Source of the DNA: Conus ventricosus
Taxonomy: Eukaryota; Mollusca; Gastropoda; Neogastropoda; Conidae
NCBI GenBank assembly: GCA_018398815.1
Contig: CM031609.1
Span: 35,087,472 to 35,151,471, forward strand
DNA: 64,000 bases
Direction of reading: 5' to 3'
In this document: positions 63,046 through 64,000 of the stretch, piece by piece
Position numbering within the stretch: the first letter of the stretch is position 1
Layout of the letters: each line of letters starts with the position of its first letter
Position numbers and translations under genes: made by a program
Notes under the pieces: model-generated
The model's input: only the letters and a program-made list of their open reading frames with translations
Databases searched by the model: none
Told to the model about the DNA's origin: nothing

Positions 63046-63541
63046 GGTATATACAGACTCCTCAATGGAATGGCTCCACACCGTCTTCAAAATACATGAC
63101 AAGCTGTATCACTCTGACCAGACCCCCTGATCATATTATCTTCCTGAGCACCATCAGTTGGCAGACTACATGTAAGATAGCCATCTTTCTTGGTCATTGT
63201 GGCTCCAGGTCGAATGGTCTTGAAAATTCACTTTGGCGTACAGCTCCATTTGTTGTCTTCCCTGATGACTTCGGAAATGGAACGAGTGAACAATTGGACA
63301 TGTCTTTTTTATTTACCGTTCAAACCAGTACAATAAATTTCAACGCTTTAGACTTCGCTTCTCTTTCCACCCCAAAGCCTTGAAACCTCACAAAGTAGCA
63401 GGACTGGACGCCTGGAACTGCTCATCATCGGTGTGGCCCGACCTGTTTCAACATTTCACGTGTGATCTCACCTCCCAGTGTGCAGAGCATGAGGATGAGG
63501 CCCGCTGTCACTACACCTCTGACAGATGTGGACCCGGGAAG
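63046..63541 (+). CDS. CUB-LDLa exon of a second lectin-type receptor, one internal frameshift
   Basis: Acceptor GTTGTTGCACAG ends at 63,045. Reading from GG|TAT gives YIQTPQWNGSTPSS...CITLTRPPDHIIF, a typical CUB start, and continues through WRTAPFVVFPDDFG to LFTVQTSTI. The matching CUB end, FRLRFSFHP, lies in another frame from about 63,350, so one base is gained or lost near 63,330. It is followed by an LDLa-like module WNCSSSVWPDL...CDLTSQC..HEDEARC and CGPGK, then a GTAAAG donor at 63,542 in phase 0. CUB and LDLa modules are extracellular ligand-binding units. In molluscan receptors of this style a C-type lectin exon follows, which is the module the 10-kb gene starts with. The next exons should lie beyond the window. 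Confidence 0.7.
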
Positions 63542-63828
63542 GTAAAGTTGAAAGAATGTTCTGCATGTGACAGTCTTATCAACAGGTGAGTTGGGCTCTG
63601 GATAACTACCAATGATAAGGACGTTCACAGAATTATACAAAGAGTGTCCCGGCAATCCGTTCGAATGAGGGTGAACCTCTGTTCTGATAGAAAAGCGTCA
63701 GTGCGTGTGAACGGGTCATTATAACCTATACCACATCTCAATTATGAGGATCTCAAGGCCAAGACATGATCTACGTGCTCTGTTTAGGCCTTGGGTGTTC
63801 ATCTGACATGATCTGCGCAACTACAGTA

Positions 63829-63830
<2 letters not shown>

Positions 63831-63916
<86 letters not shown>

Positions 63917-63963
63917 GTTGTTCTTCAGTTTAACGTCTTCCCACACAAGGTGATTTCAGACGG

Positions 63964-64000
<37 letters not shown>
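63831..64000. repeat. (GT)n and (GA)n microsatellites at window end
   Basis: Pure GT 63,831-63,914 and GA from 63,969. Version A has the same two repeats at 51,664-51,745 and 51,806, with different interruptions. Confidence 0.95.

Larger units (their letters stand above)
54001..64000. repeat. Duplicate segment, version B (better quality)
   Basis: The cleaner version of 43,130-52,020, starting directly at the gap and running to the window end. All annotation of this locus should use this copy. Confidence 0.9.

Overview
The window is eukaryotic, intron-bearing, repeat-rich DNA. It is most likely from a mollusc, probably a gastropod. The evidence is a receptor of the Lymnaea GRL101 type (C-type-lectin-like module, LDLa repeats, leucine-rich repeats, seven helices), a second exon with the CUB plus LDLa layout of the same receptor style, many molluscan-type non-LTR retrotransposons, and very dense GT/CA and GA/CT microsatellites. 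There are no operons, no bacterial genes and no CRISPR array. The species is not determined.

Layout. 1-2.0 kb: microsatellites, and on the minus strand a short Kozak-started ORF ending in a 2A ribosome-skipping motif. 2.08-2.66 kb: LINE ORF1p-like coding. 2.56-7.39 kb: error-rich sequence holding a minus-strand RTE-like LINE (4.25-7.35 kb). 7.44-9.96 kb: a cleaner plus-strand 5'-truncated LINE. 10.05-17.35 kb: the main host gene, with two visible exons joined in phase 0 across a 4.6 kb intron. The intron holds a 63-bp minisatellite and a pair of inverted TIR elements. 17.4-36 kb: intergenic DNA with microsatellites, a further copy of the TIR element, a minus-strand LINE fragment (26.49-27.57 kb) and two local tandem arrays. 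36-51 kb: increasingly degraded low-complexity sequence. 51-53.9 kb: good sequence with a CUB/LDLa exon and a minus-strand RNase H LINE fragment. 53,901-54,000: exactly 100 N. 54-64 kb: a second, better version of about 43.1-52.0 kb, holding a SGNH/39-bp-repeat ORF1-like region, a LINE EN-RT and the CUB/LDLa exon again.

The sequence on either side of the N gap is the same locus twice. The start of the downstream contig (54,001 onward) matches 43,130 onward, and both run into the same CUB/LDLa exon and the same GT/GA microsatellites. I read this as an uncollapsed contig overlap or haplotig, one version of which (43.1-51.0 kb) is unpolished and full of homopolymer expansion. Anyone counting genes or repeats here should count that segment once.

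The most interesting biology is the receptor family (CUB, LDLa, lectin-like, LDLa, LRR and 7TM modules carried on separate exons), the 2A motif, and hammerhead-ribozyme-like motifs in a TIR-bounded short element and in two smaller remnants.
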